64,000 bases of DNA from Ziziphus jujuba (Eukaryota > Streptophyta > Magnoliopsida > Rosales > Rhamnaceae). The DNA is taken from positions 1,736,001-1,800,000 of the forward strand of contig NC_083382.1 in NCBI RefSeq assembly GCF_031755915.1, read 5' to 3'. The notes below the pieces were generated by a model. The model had not been told where the DNA came from. It searched no databases and saw only the letters and a program-made list of their open reading frames with translations. The position numbers and the translations under genes were made by a program. Positions 24,201 through 37,924 of the stretch are shown one piece after another; the stretch's first letter is position 1; the number at the start of each line of letters is the position of its first letter.

Positions 24201-24268
24201 ACGATCAACGGTCAACGGTCAACCTAAAGTTGGAAAATTTCTGTCGTACTTTAGGACGAGGTGTTACA
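21262..24268 (-). mobile_element. Solo LTR, family 1 (3.0 kb), reverse
   Basis: Begins TGTCAGGACCCGTCC (complement of the LTR end) and ends GAGGTGTTACA (complement of the LTR start). Flanks are GCATA (21257-21261) and GCATG (24269-24273), a 5-bp duplication with one mismatch. The uninterrupted site is GCATG at 57548-57552 in segment X copy 2. It contains the poly-pyrimidine tract at 23711-23757. The 200-aa minus frame and its neighbours are LTR sequence. Confidence 0.85.
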
Positions 24269-25293
24269 GCATGTCGGATGTAATCATGTGATTTTTATTT
24301 CTTACTTTTGATAAAAGCATGAAATCCTGCGATATAAACTTCCATGGATTTCTGAGCAGTACTCTAGTGATCATAACCGAGTTCCAGTCGTTAGATTAGC
24401 GACAATCCTTGCTTTTTTCAATAACCTTGCACCATAAGGATCCATGCTCTGTAAGGGGACCTCCAGAGCTATTTGAGTAAAAAGGCAATATTTTTCTTTT
24501 TAGTGTTAGTCACTCCTAAACCCTCTTTGGATTATTTTTACATACTACTTCCCAGGAAATCAAATGCCCTTTAAAACCCTCCCTACTACCATCCGACAAA
24601 AATTCTCATCAATCTTTTTTTAAGTTCCATCAAGGCACTGCCAGAACTCTAAAAGGAGATTAGAAATAAAACAAAGTAAAAAAATGCCAGATATCACGTC
24701 ACTTTCAACAGAAGTTACTACATTTGAAATCTTCCAGCACCAATTAGGTTTGATAGTACTATAAAATGTTCATAATGATGTGCGTTCTCAAATATGTGAA
24801 TACCCTGAACCAAAAAAAGTTGCATCACCTGATGCTCCAGGCAATGCATATACTTGTAGATAACGAAGACAAATAATATTATGTTATAATATTAACTTAC
24901 CTGAAAAGCTTGAGCTAAAAGGAAAATTATTAAACTATGTATATTAAGGAAACGCAATAGACACTTTAACACTTTCTTTCATGAATAGGTCCATCAATAG
25001 AAAGACAAAAAGTGAGATCTTATCCATGCAGAACAATAAATTATCAAGTATAGGTGTTACTAGGAACTGACACAAGACTAGATAGGCAACTAGAGCTCTC
25101 ATACCAAGTTAAGCTATTATCAACTCTAAAAGCTTTAACCAATAACAAGCGTACCAAACTTGTATAGCAAGTCAACACAACAGACAACAAATTTTCCAAA
25201 TGGGTTCTAGAGCATATACTTGGATCCATCCTCTGCAATTTGTAATTCTAAATTATTCAAGTCCCTATTAGCTTTTAGGTAGATAGGTCCTAT
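24269..25293. other. Segment X, copy 1 (continued)
   Basis: 24269-24390 matches 57548-57655; 24370-24760 matches 30150-30540. No sustained frame. The strip at 25020-25090 resembles the 17340-17400 strip (AATTTATTGTTCTGCA on the minus strand), suggesting an older internal duplication. Confidence 0.45.
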
Positions 25294-28200
25294 TGTAACA
25301 TTCGGTCTCGAAGTACGTCGGAAATTTCTCAAGTTGACTGGGTTTGATCGTTGTTGACCGAGAAGGGTCAAAGTTTGACCTTTAATTTTTGTAAAATTGA
25401 GCTTTGTCTCATGCATGGTTGTGAAGCACTCGTTGATACGAGTTCATAGACTAGTGGCATGCCTAATTTGGACATTTCGTTAAAAAGTTATGGACCTGTA
25501 AAATTTTTCGAATACTATTATTTTATTATTATTTTATGCTAGGTAGAACGTGTGAACAGTGTGTGCCACGTGTCAAAATCTGGCCAACCCATGAGTGCAC
25601 AATGACACCCATGGGAGGCATTTTGATTGGCAAATGGTTGTGTGGGGTGTGGGAGGAGTGAGGTGGAGGAGAGAGAAAGAGGAGGGAGAAAGAGATAAGA
25701 GAGAGTCACCAACCGGCCACCGCCATTTCTTCCATTCTGGCCACCATTTCCATACATGTGCCACCCCACCACCTCTGCCTCCTCATTTCTGGCTAGTCCA
25801 CCAAATTTCACTGCCATCCGACCGTCGACGTGTCCGGATCGAGGCTTTTTTGGCGGCCGCACCAATTGCTTCAAACGCAGATTTCTCCCTATCCCAGCAT
25901 CCATTTGCCTCACCACCGATCCCATCAGTTCACCCAGCCTTCGATCTACCTTTTCTCCAAAAATCACAGCCAATGGCCACCGGACACTCCGTCAGCGGTG
26001 ACGGTTTCCGATGACCATGGTGTTTCATCGGAAAACTTGATTCCGGTGAGTTCCCGATCACACTGCCCATCTTTTCCCACTAATCCAAACCGCCTGAACC
26101 CAAATTCATTTCCGGTGAGATTCGGCCACCTCGGATCCGAACTCCGAAAGATAAGGGTCAATCCTTAATCCTCGTGTTGTAAGCTTCATTTCAATATATT
26201 GTTTGCAAATTTTGGTTAATGTTTGTGTTAAATTCTCTGGGTTACCGTGTATAATTTATCCGATTAAAATATAAATTTAATCGGTTTGTGTATTGTCAAT
26301 GTTCTAAGAACATGTGTGAATTGTAGAATCGATCTTATGAAGAATCATGGTTGAATTGCGTCCTCGACGTGAGTGATCCACCTTCAAAATTATTTTGGGT
26401 TGATAAATTGTATATATTTTTGTGTTGATTATATATTTGGAAATTATATTTCATGTGTCAAATATTTAGTAAATTTATATTTGGAATTTTGATGCCAAAA
26501 TTGAATGAATTATAATTATTTATGCATTAAGAAATATTTTGTTTTCAAGAATTTTATGAAATGGGGATTTTGTTAATAACTATTAAATTTCATTGTTGGA
26601 ATATTTCATAGTTAAATATTTGAAAAATATGTTTTATGTATTTGATATTAAGAGAATTTCTATCTAGAATTATATTGCCAATTTATGATAATTTTTAATA
26701 TGTGTTTTGGTGCAAAAATATATTTTGGGACTTAAAGATTCATGGTTTAAAGTTTTATTTAAATTATTGTTAAGTTTAATGTTGGCGTTATGATGGTGTT
26801 TTATATGAATTTAATTCAATACGGATTTGATATAGTTTTTAATATCATTTTTGGTACAGCTTGATTTTAAGGATTTGAAGAAAAATATTTGTTTTAAAAG
26901 TATTATGCTTCAAAAATATTCTTATGCATTTAAATATTATGGGATTGATTTATTTATTGTCAAATTGATGGAATTTATGCAATGGATTTATGATGAAGAT
27001 TTAAGAGAATGTGGATTTGAAAAACGTTATAATTCCTATGGTGAATTTTGGAAAATTTGGTATTTTAATAATAAATTTAGTAATTGATTTTAGATGCACT
27101 CATACAGTACTGGTATTCTGTACTGTATATGTAGATGAGCACGTTGGTTGTAATGTCTCCAGTGAGTTACCATTAGACCGAGAATAGAAGAGTTTGATAT
27201 TGGCCATAGCCGCCCCCCTCCATGACCAGGATGACGGTTTAAGCAGCGGCGCTGTCTAGACGCCGAAGCTACCGTATGCAAGTTTTTATTTTTAACCTCC
27301 CGCCAGATGGTGCTTGGGACGCTGGGTATTATAGGGCATCACTGGTATATAGTGTGGTGCATCAAGTATTTTTTTCCGATATAAATTTCAAATCCCAAAG
27401 TTTTAAAGTCGTATTTAAATAAAGTGTATTTAATTTGTTTTATCACCTATTTCCAATTAGTATTTTTCTAAAATGTGTTTATTCATATTCTATGTCAATT
27501 ATTTTAAATCAATGTTTCTAAAATGCATTTTACCTTGATTTTTACTATTTAAATGGATTTTGGTGTTTTAAAATAAATTCTTTTATATTTTTACCATTTA
27601 CTTCAAATAGATAATTAAATTGATTTAAGTATTTCCTTTATTAATTAAAATGATTTATTCTACTTATTTTAGATTGACTGTTTAAATGTATTTTACCACA
27701 TTTTTATTATTTATTTTAATTCAATATTTGAACATGAATTTTATTTATATTTCATAATCTATTTCAAGTTGAAGTTTAAAATTAATTAAAAGTTTTCTTT
27801 GATTATTTCATGGATTTAACTAATAAATTTTGTAATTTATATTTTGAGTTTATTTTTGTTTTATGCCAAATTCATTCAAATCAAGTTTATTTCTGATTTT
27901 ATTTATTTTATCTAATGATATCTTATTCTAAATTTAATAATTGGATTTTTTTTATAAAATGTATTCAATGTATATATTGAGTTCTAAATTAATATTTGTA
28001 TTTTATGTGCATTCTAAATTATTGTATTTTATTTAATTAATTATTCTTTGATTTTTGGGATACAATTATTGGGTTTTGTGAAAATATTTTCAAAGGAAAA
28101 CTTTTCCAACTGAGTGAATTGTGAGGGTTTTAAGAGAAAGCAATATTTCAATTACTTATCATTTATTTGATTATTTATTATTTACTTATCAAGTTCATCT

Positions 28201-28712
28201 TATCATTAAATAATTGTGTCGTAGTAAGGGTCACTCACTGAGATGATTAGCATCTCATGTTTTTAAATTCTATTCCCCTAAGCCTAGGTTGATAGACATT
28301 GATCGTCCGGAGGCGAGCTCGACGTCTTTGTTCGTTGCTAAAAGTCCAAGAAGCTTTCCCTTCTTTTGCTCCCTACCTTGTATTATTCCTTTTATCTTTT
28401 GTTGTATTAAATTTCGTATTTAATTGTATCTTAGTAAAGCTCTGTATACTATTTTGGACGTTTATATATTTAATTATGCATTGATTTCCTGTTATTCATT
28501 TGAAGTTTTGTAAATTTGTAGAATTAAATTGTAGTAAGGTGGGAGGAATAAGGTAGTATATAAAGGAGTATGTTTTCAGTACAGGGAATTTGTGGTAAGT
28601 TCAACCCATAGGGGAGGTTCTGCCGGATTTTCCATTGGAGGGTCTAGTAGGCTTTTCCTAGGATCAAAACTTGTCTAGAGTTTTAGTGAGGAATCTTGAA
28701 CGGGTTTTGACA
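25294..28712 (+). mobile_element. Solo LTR, family 1 (3.4 kb), perfect TSD
   Basis: Starts TGTAACATTCGGTCTC and ends GGGTTTTGACA. The flanking 5-bp repeats CCTAT (25289-25293 and 28713-28717) are identical. This is the longest and most AT-expanded copy, with extra AT-rich sequence at 27380-28020. No internal region or partner. Confidence 0.9.
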
Positions 28713-31454
28713 CCTATATTCAGTTTTCTGCTAAGTTTTTAATGGTATAACTTGTTGCTTTGCATGCAACATGTAGTCACTTGAATCAGCAGACCTTAAA
28801 ATAATGATGAATTTGACCATTATATGAACAATGAGTCAATGACAGTTACACCCTTAGGATTTCTATGATTTAATTTAAGTCATTACTCATTCCTTAGACA
28901 TGTTCAAGAAATTCATTTACTCATAAGAATAAACTTCATGAAAATGTATGTAAAAAAAAACATTGCTAGTTCCTGCCTTTCCTTCGTATAATAAACAATT
29001 ACATAAAGAATTCAATATCATTTATACTTATATGTATATATATATATATACAAAAAGAGAATCAATTACGATTAATGTCAATCTGTTTTGAACCAAGTAA
29101 CGAGCACCAAGCATATAGATACTTACAAATAAGTAATTACAACTATAAAATGGATGGCATTTTACAAAAAAGGCATAAGGTGAGTACCTTTTCAACCCAC
29201 TTTCTACAACCCCCTTTGAAATATATAGCATTCATAGTCACCTATCATATGACGCATACCTTGTTAAATAGCAGTAAACGATATCGAACAATCACAAAAA
29301 TAAAATAGAACAATTCATCTCAAATATATGAATTCAAAAGATAAAAACCAGTACACATAGAAATCAACTACACACAATGGAAGAATTATGCATGTTTATA
29401 TGTGCATTAAGTTCCAAAATTGAAATAAGTAGAAGGAATGTTAGAGTTAACTAACATTTTACCAACACATTCCCATAGATAAAATATGTGAGTAAAATAT
29501 TTTACCAGCATTCAATAAATAACTAAAATGTTTACAAGAATTAGTATGCTAAAAAGTTAAAGCATAAAAAAAATAAATAAATAAAGAAGAAGAAGCTAAA
29601 TATAGGTGAGCTTGCTTAAACTCTTTCTTCAACTAAAAGGAAAAATATGTTGCTGAGGTTCATGAAATAGAAAATGATATGCACCATAAGGAACTATATA
29701 CAAAACTTGTAAAGGATGACATGAGAGAAAGAGAGAGAGAATCGAGCAAGCTGCAAGAAGAGTTGAGACAGAAAGGCACGCAGAAAGTCACTTTGGCCAT
29801 ATATTACAGTCAAACTAACAAAAGAAAGTTCACATTCTCTAGTCAGTCTCCAGGTTCCATCAAGCAAATACAAAAAGTATTTAAAGAAACAAGCTTTAGA
29901 GATATTTACAGTTCTAAGAGGATATCATCAGAGTTCATGATAAGCTGCTATGTAATCACCCCAGTTATAACAATTTCCAACAGAGTGGTTCATCCTTATG
30001 GCTCTAAGAATGAAAATATCCTTAAGGACCTATAAATTATAACTCCTCCAGAGAGTATTCGAATATGTAACGGCGGCCAATTGCCCATGGTGATGATACT
30101 TGTTAGGGAGTTCTTTTATGCATGCTTTCCCCTAAGAAATCCTATGATATTACTCTAGTGATCATAACCAAGTTCCAATTGTTAGATTAGCGACCATCCT
30201 TGCTTTTTTTGATAACCTTGCACCATAAGAATCCATGCTCTGTAGGGGACCTCCAGAGCTATTTGAGTAAAAAGGCAATATTTTTCTTTTTAGTGTTAGT
30301 CACTCCTAAACCCTCTTTTGAATATTTTTACATATTACTTTCCAGGAAACCAAATGCCCTTTTAAACCCTCCTTACTACCATCCCACAAAAATTCTCATC
30401 AATCTTTTAAGTTCCATCAAGCCATTGCTAGAACTCTAAAAGGAGATTAGAAATAAATAAAAAAAGTAGAAAAATGACCGAGATCACGTCACTTTCAACA
30501 GAAGTTACTACATTTGAAATCTTCCAGCACCAATTACAGAAACGTAGTTTTAATTTAATATATTTGTTTCTGGAAACAAAATTGAATATCTTTCGTCATT
30601 TATTTTATATGATTTGATAATTCCTGTCGATTTAACTAAGCATTATCAAACGATCAACTGGATAATATGATATGAAAAATATATATCATTAAAGATAATG
30701 TGAAGACTTTTTTTTTTTTTTTTTTGGGATAAAATATTAAGATCATGTGAAGACTATTTTGTCGTTTGAGAGATGAAATGGAAGAGCAATGTAACAAATA
30801 ATGAAAAAATATAGTCTGAAAATTAATTTTGAACTAAAAGATTACTAAACTATAAACTTGTTTTTGAAACCAAGACAAGAGAATGGAAAAGAAACATTCA
30901 CAAATATTATCCAAAATTTGTAAACTTTGTATCCATATCTCAAATTGGCAGGTGTTAAATTATATAACTACATCTAGAAATACAAGCATATGGATAACAG
31001 GAACACTCTGTTAGAGCCACAATACATTCAATAACCATACACGAAAATATTCATGGAAACCCCAAGAAAGAATCTCCTTCTAGCTAGTAAGGCCAAAAAC
31101 CTCCATCTTGCCTCTTTACAAGGATCTAATTGTACTCTGGCCTTAATGTCTGCAAAGGAAGTCATTCATTCAACTATTAATAACGTTGATAAAATTCAGA
31201 TTATCCAAACTTGTCAGCTAAAAGAATAAATAAGAACCATTTCTCTTAGAAGAGAACCATATTATAAGTGCATATTGGGATTCGAATCAAGAAGTGTTTA
31301 TCTTAATCATCAAAATAGTGAAAAACATGCTTAAATAAAATATTCTCAATTATACAAAGCACTCATAATATGGTTGAAGAAAACATGAATATACAATAAC
31401 AAACTTATTAAAGAATATTTCAAAACCTACATATCCCAAATAGAGAAAGGTAGG
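28713..31454. other. Segment X, copy 3, with unrecognised exon-like stretches
   Basis: About 30100-31230 matches the other X copies: 30150-30540 to 24370-24760, and 30660-31220 to 57655-57744 plus 61014-61470. It includes the empty site for the 57745 LTR (AAGAC, 30750-30754). 28713-30090 has no counterpart seen. The 118-aa frame at 29679-30035 begins in GA-repeat sequence and has no support. A (TA)n tract lies at 29034-29050. Confidence 0.5.
31028..31149 (-). other. Candidate conserved exon, function unknown
   Basis: Minus-strand stretch after a good acceptor (CCTTTGCAG|ACATTAAGG), open for about 40 codons to a TGA at 31028-31030. It encodes D-I-K-A-R-V-Q-L-D-P-C-K-E-A-R-W-R-F-L and then a basic/hydrophobic A-L-L-A-R-R-R-F-F-L-G-V. 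The paralogous copy (61279-61400) keeps the acceptor and frame with one Leu/Ser change. It could be the last exon of a gene whose other exons are scattered in X. I do not recognise the family, and two near-identical copies are weak evidence of selection. Confidence 0.35.
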
Positions 31455-34328
31455 TGTAACACCCCATCCCAAAGTATAACGGAAATTTTCCAACTTTGAC
31501 CGATGTTTTACCGTTGACCGAATGGGTCAAAAGTTGACTTTTTGACTCGAATGGAATTCTAGGTTGACTGAGGTACCGTTATGAAGTACACGTTGGCATG
31601 AGTTCATAGACTAGTAGCACGTTAAAAACAGAGCTACGGTTTAAAAGATATGGGCAAAACAAGATTAGGGTTCAAACTGTCCAAGGATGCCGGAGTTGAC
31701 TTTTTATTTATGGGGAAATGAGCTTTGACTCATAAATGGTTGTAAAGTGCTCGTCGATACGAGTCTACAGACTAGCAACACGTCTAATTTGGACATCTGG
31801 TTAAAAAGTTATGGACCTGCAAAGTTTTAAAATACCGTATTATTTTAATATTATTTTTAAACATGTAACAATGTGCCACGTGTGACTTAATAAATGTGAC
31901 CATGTGTCACCATGATGAGATGCCACATGCCAACCATGCTTAATACCATATTATCTTATTATTGTTATTTTATATAATAATATTATTTTTAATATTATTT
32001 AATTATTTTATTTTATTTTCTTTTTATTTCTTTTTATTTCTTTTTCTTTCTTTTTCTTTTCTTTTTTCTTTTTTTTTCTTTTCCCCCACGTGGGAAAAAC
32101 ACCCAGCCACCCGAAGCCTTCTTCTTTCTTCTTCTTCTTCCTCCTTCTTCTTCCTTTCCCTTCCTTTCTCCCTCTCGGGGTTCTTGCCCTTTTTTTTAAT
32201 TCTGGCAACCATCTTGCTACACACGCCGGCCAGAGAGGAGTGGGGGACGGAGGCGAGCTCGGCCACAAAATTTTACAGCCACCAGTAGCCGGACGTGCCC
32301 AGATCGGGCCGGAGAAGTCCAATGGCCTAAAATTTTCTCTCTCCTCTTTTCTTGTGTTTTCCGGCCAACCCAGCTCGACCCATACCTCTATCCCACCATT
32401 TTCGACCCCTCTAAGTCCATTTTCGTGATTAGATTGCCCAAAACCCCCACCATTTGAGAGATCTCTCAAGATGAAATTCGGCCGGTACTTCCCGGGCAAA
32501 TTCCGACCACCACCGGCGGAAATGGGGTCAATGGAGGCCGGTAATGCGATCCTCGTTCCATAAGCTTTGTTTCATTATATTACTCGTCAATTTTGGTTAA
32601 CGTTTGTGTTTAACCCTCTGGGTAAGGGGTATTATTTACCTGAATAAAATATTAATTTATTTGAGCTGTGTAATATTGTTGTTTTAAGAGCACGGATGCA
32701 TCGTGGAATTGATCCCATGGAGGATCTTGGATTAATTGCGTGCTCTAGGGAGTGACCCACCTTCAAAACTATTTTCGGGTGATTCATTATGTTTATTTTG
32801 TGTTAATTTGATATCTAGAATTATGCTCATGTGGTGGAATTTAAATATAATTGTGGAAAAAAGTATTATTTTATATATATATATATATACCCATTGATGC
32901 TAAATGAAAGTTTGGGTTATTAAGAAATTTTCGATTAATATTATTGTGATTTAATTGTATTTATTACGCATGAGCAAGGTATTTTCATTAGTTAATTGTA
33001 TCTGGATTTTAAGAATATTTTTGGGCATGATTTGATTTTTAAATATTTCAAGGAAAATATTGGTTTAAATTGGTGGTTTCAAATTTTGTAATTATGCCCG
33101 TGATGGACTTTGTGATACGACAAAAATTATTTGTATATGGTTATCGGTGGATTTGTACTGGAAATATTAAAGAAAAATGTGGGAGATTGAGTTCGAAAAC
33201 TGGTATAATTCCCACGGTAAATTTTTGGAAAATTTGGTTATTCATTTTAGACTAACTCATACAGTATTGGTGTTCTGGACTATATATGTGGATGAGTGCG
33301 AAAGTTATAATGTCTCCCATGAGTTGCCATTGGACCGAGGGTAGGCAAGTCTTATATAATGGGCATCAGCCGCCCCCCTCCGTGGCCGGGATGACGGTTT
33401 TAGCAGCGGCACTGTCAGGACGCCGAAGCGACCGTATGCAAGTTTCTCTCTTTAACCCCCCCGCCAGTCGGTGCTCGGGACGCTGGGTATCGGAGGGCAT
33501 CACTGGTATATGGTGTAGTGCATCAAGTATAAATTTTCAGATAGAAATTTCAAACCCTAAAATGTTCTAGAATTATTTATTATATTTTATTACATTTTAT
33601 TTATATTTGGATCATTTAATTATTATTTATTAAATTAACGATTCCTTGATTTTTGGGCATAAGAATAATCGGGTTTTGCGAAAATGTTTTAAAAGGGGAA
33701 CATTTCCAACAGAGTGAATAGAGAGGGTTTTGAGAGAAAATATTACTTTCAAATGATTATTATTTATTTATTTATTTAATTGTTTGGTATTGAGTAATTA
33801 AATTTCTTTTATTGTTATATTATTAATATTAAAAGTGTACAGTAGATAGGGTCACTCACTGAGATGATTAGCATCTCATATTTTTTTAATTTTGTTCCCT
33901 TAGGTCCAGGTTGGGAGACATTGATTGTCCGGGGCGAGCCCGACGTCTCAGTTCATTGCTGAAAGTCCAAGAAACATTTTCTCCCTTTTTCCCCTTTCAT
34001 CTTGTATTGCTTATTTATCTGACATTGTATTAATTCCACATTTATTTGTATAATGCTCTGTATAGTGTATTAGACATTTAGTTGTTAATTATGCACTGAT
34101 TTACTGTTATTCATTTGGGGTGCTGTAAATTTATGGAATCAAATTGTAGTAATGTAGGAAGAATAAGGGGATGTTTCTAGAAATGTGTTTTCAGTGCAGG
34201 AAATTTGTAGTAAGTCCAACCTTTAGGGGAGATTCTGCTGGATTTTCCATTGGAGGGTCCGATAGGGTTTCCCTGGGATCAGGGTTTATGTAGGGTTTCG
34301 ATGAGCAATTTTGGACGGATCCTGACAA
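31455..34328 (+). mobile_element. Solo LTR, family 1 (2.9 kb)
   Basis: Starts TGTAACACCCCATCCC and ends GATCCTGACA. Flanks GTAGG and ATAGG form a 5-bp duplication with one mismatch. All family landmarks are present in order, including a (TA)n run at 32873-32888. No internal region or partner LTR. Confidence 0.87.
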
Positions 34329-34602
34329 TAGGCCTCTTTTTCAATACTCACAAAGTAAACCAATTTACAGGAAGAAATTTTGACTTAGACAATGCCTACT
34401 AAAATTACCGAGATGAATACTCTTATAGTACGCATGATTACTATTTTTTATTTTTATACTTAATGATGACACATTACATTGTCTGAGGTCCCAAACACAA
34501 TCATGGAATAACTTAAAAGAAATTATGGTTAAGAAGAATACTAGCCAATTCTGATAGATGCTCATTGTTGATGCTCATTTTGCCCATGATGACCGAGTGT
34601 TA

Positions 34603-35270
34603 TTACATGGCTATGATGCAAAGCCTACAGTGAAAAACTGAGAAGATCAAACGGACACTGGAGTAAGAATCAGGCAAAACTTTGAGAAGGGAAAATGGAA
34701 ACTGCAGCTGTGAGATCAGTAAAACTAGGAGGCATGCTTTTAAGAAGAGCAAAAAACACAAAAGCAACAATAATCCAGAAGGATGCTGCTGACTCATTCC
34801 TGGCCAAGTCCATGAGAGTGAACAGTATCAGCCCTGTTTTGCAATATATTACAAAGTCATAACTGTTTCTTATGTAGAGGTGGTAGCTAACAAATCCATT
34901 CATGAGAAGGAAAAACGCACGGTGTCTGACATTTTCATAATTTGGATCGGCACGGGTGATTACCGCAGTTTTGACATATACGACGATTTGAGCTTAATCC
35001 CCCTTGAGTGAAGTGGATCACGTTTCCATCATCGAAGTATATCCCTATCAATATAATTTATTTATATATACTACTAAAAAAAATAAAAAGGAAAAAAAAG
35101 AAGTTTGTGAAACCACAAAAAGACTGCCAAATATTCAGAGGAATGAAGAAGAAAGAAGGAAGAAGAAGAAGATCACCTTGATGGGCTTCTTTTCTTCATC
35201 TCCTTGTGTATATGTGAGACCCAGCAGGCTCCAGTTCATTCCTAGGGATTTTGTTCCAAAGCAGAGTCAT
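34603..35270 (-). pseudogene. LRAT-domain gene H, decayed
   Basis: Exon 1 (35177-35270, ATG at 35270) encodes M-T-L-L-W-N-K-I-P-R-N-E-L-E-P and then H-I-Y-T-R-R followed by an in-frame TGA. The G-D-H-I-Y box has become G-S-H-I-Y and the first catalytic His position is Gln (A-H-Q-G). Exon 2 starts at 35044 (TTGATAG|GG) with Y-F-D-D-G-N-V-I-H-F-T-Q-G, then loses the central C-S-L/L-Y-L-Y-K-Y-G-V region by deletion and changes frame at about 34955. The later frame has A-D-P-N-Y-E-N-V-R-H-R-A-F-F, then R-N-S-Y-D-F-V-I-Y-C-K-T-G, with Ser at the catalytic Cys position. It stops at 34670. Clearly dead; of neither main class. Confidence 0.85.
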
Positions 35271-36728
35271 GTAAGACAACTGCATATATTAAATTAGGTG
35301 CATGGAGTCAATACTGGGCTTTGTCCGTGACGTAGTAATGATTTGTTGAGAATTAAATAATTTATTGTAAATCCATTTCTTAACTCTTAAACAGATCAGA
35401 ATAATTAAACCAAAAAAAAAATATAAAGAAATGTCTATGTGGGGATAGCCTATCGCAATGTTCACACTTCTTCTCCATGTAGAAGATTTTGGACGTTTTA
35501 AATAAGGTCTCTAATGATATATATATATATATATATATATAAGGAATTTATAAGAGGAATTGTAAGTGGTAATATTTATGGCTATGATTTGCTTAATATA
35601 ATACTATATATTTTGTATCCCGCCAAGCAATTAGTCGATAACGCCAAAATATCATTGCTAATATTTTTTCTACTAATCCACTATATAATATTATATATCT
35701 GATGCAACACTTCACAAACTATTATGTATATGTTTAATTATTACGCATATATAGGAGAGACAAAGAAAGCTAATGTTCATTCAAAAGTAGGGTATAAAAA
35801 ATAACAAAATATTAGAGTTATCAAAATATTATCAAATGATATAAAGATGATGTATTAATATTTAATTAGTTTATTTTTTTAATTTACTTATCCATCTAAA
35901 ATTTTATTTTTTTCATATTTATATTATATGAATATATCTATTAATAATTTTTTAATATGTGTTATTTAGTAAATCAATTTAATAAATATTTTAATAATTG
36001 TAGTATTATTAAAAAAACAATATGCTTAAACATACCTACTATTACAGTGACATATATATTTAATTCGTCTAATTTTTTTAATTGAATTTTTTTTCTTTTA
36101 TTGTTAAAGAAATCCTACCAGCACACAATCATGAATGATAAGCACAGGACTAATGGGGGTAAAAATGAAAGCAAAAAAGTCCAAATGAATTAAGAATATG
36201 ATAAAGCGCTATGATGAGGCTAAAATCAACATGTTGATGTGACTCTAGGTTGAGCTAAATTAATTTGGACAATCGCTTGATCATGAGCTAACTTAAAAAC
36301 TTTTTTTTTTTCAATTTCTTTTTATATTTTACATTACAATCCTCTTTTTAAGTAGTAATACAATTTTGATGCATTTATGTTGAGAATGCAATCACGTACT
36401 CTGATACATTTCAAGTCTTTCCAATTTTGTAGGGAGGGGGAATGACTTATCAATTCTCATCAATTTAGTTTGTTTTTCAGACTGTATCTGCTTTTCTCAT
36501 TTCTTCTCATTGCATGGGATTTCAATGTCCTTTGTTTTCACAAATCTGAGAAAATATCTTATCGTAGACAACTACTGCAAAAATTCTAGAACTTGTCTTT
36601 AACATGTAACTAATGTATCAATGATCTTTCATTAATTAAGAACTCAACCAATAACCGTTGTCAATCTTGTAAATCATAAATTTAGCTACGCATTTACTTA
36701 TCTTAATCCTCACTCAAAACCTCAAAAT
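35271..36728. other. Intergenic, no gene seen
   Basis: AT-rich DNA between H and F with a (TA)n tract at 35517-35540. No frame or repeat assignable to a family. Confidence 0.6.
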
Positions 36729-37710
36729 CTATAAATCTATCTCCTTCCAAAACGAATCAATACAACTATCACAAAAGTTACCAACTCTCCAAAGTGCGGC
36801 CAATCTCTCAACAGAAACTTTACAAGCATTCCCACAATATTTGGCATCATAAATAAATCGCAAGATGGAGTATATAACATAACACATGGCTGACACAACA
36901 ATAAAATTACTAGCTGGGAATCCTCGTGGAAAAAGAAGGATTGCATAAATAACAGCAAATGGGGTTGCTATCTGCCCGTTCGTGCCAAGATCAATGACAT
37001 TCCTTGCCAGCAAGCCAGTTTTGCAATATATTGCAATGTCTTCACAGTTGTTGAAAAGTTTGTAGGCACCAAAACCATCATGCTTTCCGAGGAAATGAGC
37101 ACGGTGCAGGACATCTTCTGTTGGACTGGTAGAGGCAAGGGTACAGGTACCTCCTTGAGTTTTGGCTATAAAGAAAGCAAGATTAACACCATATTTATAC
37201 AGATACAATTCCCCTCCATCAAGAAAACTATTTATGCTGCAAGACTCTACACGACATTCCATTGATGGACCACCACCACCAATAGGGTCTTCTCCGCGAT
37301 CGAGGTGAATCACCTCTCCATCACCCACATATATCCCTGAATATCAAAGTTGACTTGATAAGAAAAGCTTATTGTATATACATATATAGAATGCCAAATA
37401 AGCTAGTCCCATGAATTCTTAAACTCAATAAGGATTAACGATTCAGGGTATAGTCAAGCAAAAACCTTTAACACAGATGAAATGAATTCTCTAGGTGTGT
37501 TATGACTGATAAAATAAAATAAAAAAAAAATTAAAAAAAAAAATGAACACTTTGTTTGAAACACATGTTTGACACACTCTTTGGAGGAAAGAAACAGAGA
37601 AGAAGAAGATCACCATGACGGGCATAGGTATACCTTCAGTTCCGCCTCCATGCGAGGATGTGATCCTTAGGCTTCATTTGCTTCTTATTTATCTTATTAG
37701 AAAGCAGCCT
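36729..37710 (-). pseudogene. LRAT-domain gene F, class 1, complete triad but stop in exon 1
   Basis: Exon 2 (36729-37336) is open and keeps the class hallmarks: G-I-Y-V-G-D-G-E-V-I-H-L, C-S-I-N-S-F, L-Y-L-Y-K-Y-G-V, G-G-T-C-T-L-A, then L-F-N-N-C-E-D-I-A-I-Y-C-K-T-G with the catalytic Cys. Two hydrophobic segments follow, and the protein ends without the long tail of class 2. Exon 1 (37614 to about 37710) encodes L-L-S-N-K-I-N-K-K-Q-M-K-P, ends A-R-H-G with the catalytic His, and joins at CATG|GTGATC over a 277-bp intron. But G-D-H-I-Y-T-W has become K-D-H-I-L-A-W, and TGA at 37636-37638 interrupts it. No in-frame ATG at the 5' end. The exon 1 damage suggests a recent pseudogene; an alternative first exon cannot be excluded. 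Confidence 0.82.
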
Positions 37711-37924
37711 CTGGATATTAAATGATAATATGTAAACTATTAGATCAATATTTAGTAATAGTTTAATTAACTTATAAATAAATAACAATGCGAAAAACTA
37801 CATTAATTAAAATTTAAATATATATATATATATATATATATTAACTCAATCATATGGATACTTTTCCAAATACTGCCCAGTAGAAAAGTATGAAGCATGC
37901 TAGAGTCCAGAGCACTGGAAGAGT
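37711..37924. other. F-E spacer
   Basis: Short AT-rich spacer with a (TA)n tract at 37817-37840. 37861-37924 is the decayed 3' coding end of gene E beyond its premature stop. Confidence 0.6.

Noticed and set aside
29679..30035. 118-aa plus-strand frame
   Set aside because: Starts in a GA repeat, contains no recognisable domain, and I found no second copy to test conservation.
32008..32499. 163-aa minus-strand frame with Lys/Glu runs
   Set aside because: Reverse of the LTR pyrimidine tract; not preserved in the copies at 18200, 25600 or 58300.
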